A stretch of 64,000 nucleotides of DNA, taken from Sphingobium sp. TCM1 (GTDB lineage: Bacteria; Pseudomonadota; Alphaproteobacteria; Sphingomonadales; Sphingomonadaceae). The notes under the pieces are model-generated. The model searched no databases. It saw nothing but the letters and a program-made list of their open reading frames with translations, and had not been told where the DNA came from. Positions 62,327 to 64,000 of this stretch are shown one piece after another. Position 1 is the stretch's first letter; each line of letters starts with the position of its first letter. Position numbers and translations under genes: made by a program. The stretch covers positions 186,001 to 250,000 of the forward strand of contig NZ_LXVX01000002.1 in assembly GCF_001650725.1 (NCBI RefSeq), in the 5' to 3' direction.

Positions 62327-62749
62327 ATGCCTGCATCGCGCACCGGGTCGATCGTCGGCGTCCTGCTATTGCTGTGGAACCTGATGGGCGTTGCCGCCTT
62401 GTTCATGCAATATGGGCTCGATCCGGCCGAAATCGCCAAGACCGATCCCGCGGCCGCTCGCGCCTTCGCCGCCATGCCGGCCTGGCTGTGGGCGGTTTAT
62501 GCTCTCGCCGTAGGAGCGGGCACGCTGGGCGCCATATCGCTGCTCATGAAAAAGGCTCTCGCGGCCACCCTCTTTCTCGCTTCGCTGGTCGCCGTTCTGG
62601 TGCAGTTTGGCTACACGCTGGGCGCAACCGACCTGATCGCCGAGAAGGGACTGCTGGCTGCGGCCGGCTTCCCGACCCTTGTCATCCTGATCGCCGTCTT
62701 TCAGCTCTTCTATTCGCGGTCGCTGGTCGCCAAGGGCATGCTGCGCTAG
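62327..62749 (+). CDS. Four-helix membrane protein, sugar-transporter-like or hypothetical
   Basis: A 140-residue inner-membrane protein with four helices (SIVGVLLLLWNLMGVAALF, AWLWAVYALAVGAGTLG, LAATLFLASLVAVLVQFGY and GFPTLVILIAVFQLFY). It resembles small DoxX-less membrane proteins of unknown role. GGGAGGG before ATG 62327 decides the start. A hairpin (near 62280-62308, AAGGC with GCCTT) lies in its leader. It ends 3 bases before the convergent mltG stop. Confidence 0.78.
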   Translation: MPASRTGSIVGVLLLLWNLMGVAALFMQYGLDPAEIAKTDPAAARAFAAMPAWLWAVYALAVGAGTLGAISLLMKKALAATLFLASLVAVLVQFGYTLGATDLIAEKGLLAAAGFPTLVILIAVFQLFYSRSLVAKGMLR

Positions 62750-62752
62750 AGG

Positions 62753-63751
62753 TCAAAGTTCGCCGCGCGCTCGGCGGATTTCGAACCATTTGCGCACATT
62801 TTCATTATGCTGCTGATAGGTGTCGGCGAAGATGTGGCCACCCTTTCCGTCCGCCACGAAATAGAGCGCGTTGGTCTTTGCCGGATGCAGCACGGCGAGA
62901 ATCGAAAGCCGGCCGGGATTGGCGATCGGCCCCTTTGGCAGGCCGACCATGGCATAGGTGTTATAGTCGTTGACGGCCGCGATTTCCGATTTGCGGATAC
63001 GGCGCCCGAGGGGCTTGCCCTTTGTGATGGGATAGATGATCGTCGGGTCCGCCTGGAGCATCATATTCTTGCGCAGACGATTGCTGTAGACCCCAGCAAC
63101 CATTGGCCGTTCGGACGGGACACCGGTCTCCTTCTCCACAATGCTGGCAAGGATGATCGCCTCGCTCGGAGATCGGGCGATCGTGTCGGGCGCGCGTTCG
63201 GCCCAGAGCTGAGCGAGCGCCTTGTCCATAGCGCCCTGCATCCGCTTGAGGACAGCCGCACGCGACTCTCCCCTGTCGAAGGCATAGCTGTCGGGCATCA
63301 CGCTGCCTTCATCGGGCACCTGGATGTCGCCGGTCAGTTGATCGTTCGCCATCAGCCGCTCATAGACCAGTATGGAGGGCATTCCCTCCGGTATGGTGAT
63401 GAGGCGGGTTAGCGTCTTGCCACCCTGAAGGATGGAGAGGATGTCGCTGTTGCTGGCGCCGGCAGGGATAACGAATTCACCCGCCTTGATCGATTCGCCG
63501 CCGCCGAAGACTTTTGCTCGGGTCAGAAAGGCATCGGCGGATCGGACTGCGCCAGCCTGTTTCAGCAGCACCGCAGCCTCGGACAGGCTCGCCCCCTCCG
63601 GCACGGTAATGCTGATCTCCTGTTCAGCCGGCCCCTGCTCCGTCCAGCCATGGACGAAGCGAAAGGCGACGAAAGCCGCGACGGCAAGCCCGATCAGCAG
63701 GATGATGCCCGCGAGGCGGCCTGTGGGATTGTTTTTGTAACGTCGAGCCAT
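62753..63751 (-). CDS. mltG: Endolytic murein transglycosylase
   Basis: Cuts nascent glycan strands at the inner membrane and so sets strand length. It has 332 residues. There is one N-terminal membrane helix (LAGIILLIGLAVAAFVAFRF), a LysM-like region (about 40-110), and the YceG domain with catalytic Glu in ASIVEKETGVPSERP and the signature RLRKNMMLQADPT. fabF lies upstream on the same strand (see 63972). The fabF-mltG order is common in alphaproteobacteria. A REP-type element fills the gap. Confidence 0.96.
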   Translation of the reverse strand: MARRYKNNPTGRLAGIILLIGLAVAAFVAFRFVHGWTEQGPAEQEISITVPEGASLSEAAVLLKQAGAVRSADAFLTRAKVFGGGESIKAGEFVIPAGASNSDILSILQGGKTLTRLITIPEGMPSILVYERLMANDQLTGDIQVPDEGSVMPDSYAFDRGESRAAVLKRMQGAMDKALAQLWAERAPDTIARSPSEAIILASIVEKETGVPSERPMVAGVYSNRLRKNMMLQADPTIIYPITKGKPLGRRIRKSEIAAVNDYNTYAMVGLPKGPIANPGRLSILAVLHPAKTNALYFVADGKGGHIFADTYQQHNENVRKWFEIRRARGEL

Positions 63752-63805
63752 CGTCAGGTCAGCCTACCACACAGACAGAAAAGTTCATTCGGTGGCCGCC
63801 CCATA

Positions 63806-63930
63806 AATCTTCCCCCTGTAAGGGAGGTGGCAGCACGAAGTGCTGACGGAAGGGGGCATCCTATCGAGAAGGCGATCCCCCTCCACCACCGCCTTCGGCG
63901 GCCGTCCCCCTCCCCTTTCAGAGGAGGATT
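63806..63930. repeat. REP-like repeat between fabF and mltG
   Basis: The left half has CAGCAC-GAA-GTGCTG as a hairpin (63831-63845) next to a G-rich run. The right half (63876-63930) has CCGCC-TTC-GGCGG, C-rich flanks and CCTCCTCTGAAAGG read in reverse. Both halves are imperfect inverted copies (CCCCCT...AGGGAGGTGG against CCACC...AGGGGG in reverse). No gene fits in this 220-base gap. Confidence 0.6.
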
Positions 63931-63971
63931 TTCGTTAAGATATCCCCGTCGAGGGCTGCTTTCGCCGATCC

Positions 63972-64000
63972 TCAGATGGCCTTCATGATGAGCGAGGCGT
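63972..64000 (-). CDS. fabF: C-terminal end of beta-ketoacyl-ACP synthase II (partial)
   Basis: The minus strand reads ...ASLIMKAI-stop from the window edge to 63972. The terminal sequence N-ASLI-(F/M)K of FabF proteins matches, and mltG downstream is the usual neighbour. Only about nine residues are visible, so the call leans on context. Confidence 0.5.

Noticed and set aside
63975-64000. Plus-strand gene starting at ATG 63975
   Set aside because: Only eight codons visible; the minus-strand FabF C-terminus with mltG as neighbour explains the sequence better.

Overview
The window is about 64 kb of GC-rich chromosome from an alphaproteobacterium of the Sphingomonadaceae, most likely Sphingobium or a close relative. 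This rests on the gene set: ChpT phosphotransferase, a carboxyspermidine-type polyamine route, a TonB-dependent receptor, an EcfG-type promoter and abundant small palindromic intergenic repeats. It is ordinary core chromosome. I see no insertion sequence, prophage or CRISPR array. The one eroded spot lies behind the tRNA-Arg gene at 20.7-21.3 kb.

1-7.5 kb: the end of a ligase-associated nuclease plus its ATP-dependent DNA ligase, a GFA-type zinc protein, a secreted fasciclin protein, and a three-gene polyamine block (carboxyspermidine dehydrogenase, its decarboxylase, then ornithine decarboxylase behind a structured leader that can hide its ribosome binding site). 7.5-15.4 kb: a tightly overlapping minus-strand operon (ETF-ubiquinone oxidoreductase, TPR protein, ispE, N-formylglutamate amidohydrolase, lipoprotein, nnr, rRNA/tRNA uracil methyltransferase). 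15.5-20.6 kb: a plus-strand run (UDG-like protein, soluble lytic transglycosylase, moaB, dapB, nth, DUF6491-like protein). 20.6-29 kb: tRNA-Arg, a relic, two transporters, a TPR-linked Asp/Asn hydroxylase, a YitT-type membrane protein, a lipoprotein, hisI, a TonB receptor and tRNA-His.

29-39.4 kb: rlpA, HU, lon (with a probable sigma-32 promoter), ybaB, dnaX, SRP RNA, a class A beta-lactamase, a 2Fe-2S ferredoxin, two tandem cysteine desulfurases and an alpha/beta hydrolase. 39.5-49.3 kb: small hypothetical proteins, one behind a general-stress-type promoter; a LytS/LytTR-type two-component pair with an HPP-CBS membrane protein; then rpiB, glyA, nrdR, trmJ, cinA and map. 49.3-55.8 kb: glnB-glnA, a flavin oxidoreductase with a probable N-terminal frameshift, chpT, a JAMM metallopeptidase, a pseudouridine synthase and rpoH.

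55.8-60 kb holds the most intriguing module: circularly permuted ATP-grasp, alpha-E protein, transglutaminase-like protease and the proteasome-like Anbu subunit, all on the minus strand. It looks like a peptide-synthesis/degradation system whose substrate is unknown. The window closes with tRNA-Met, a ferredoxin-reductase-type flavoprotein, a 2H phosphoesterase, a membrane protein, mltG and the last codons of fabF. rpoH and the candidate heat-shock promoter of lon are probably functionally linked, as are glnB with glnA and dnaX with ybaB.
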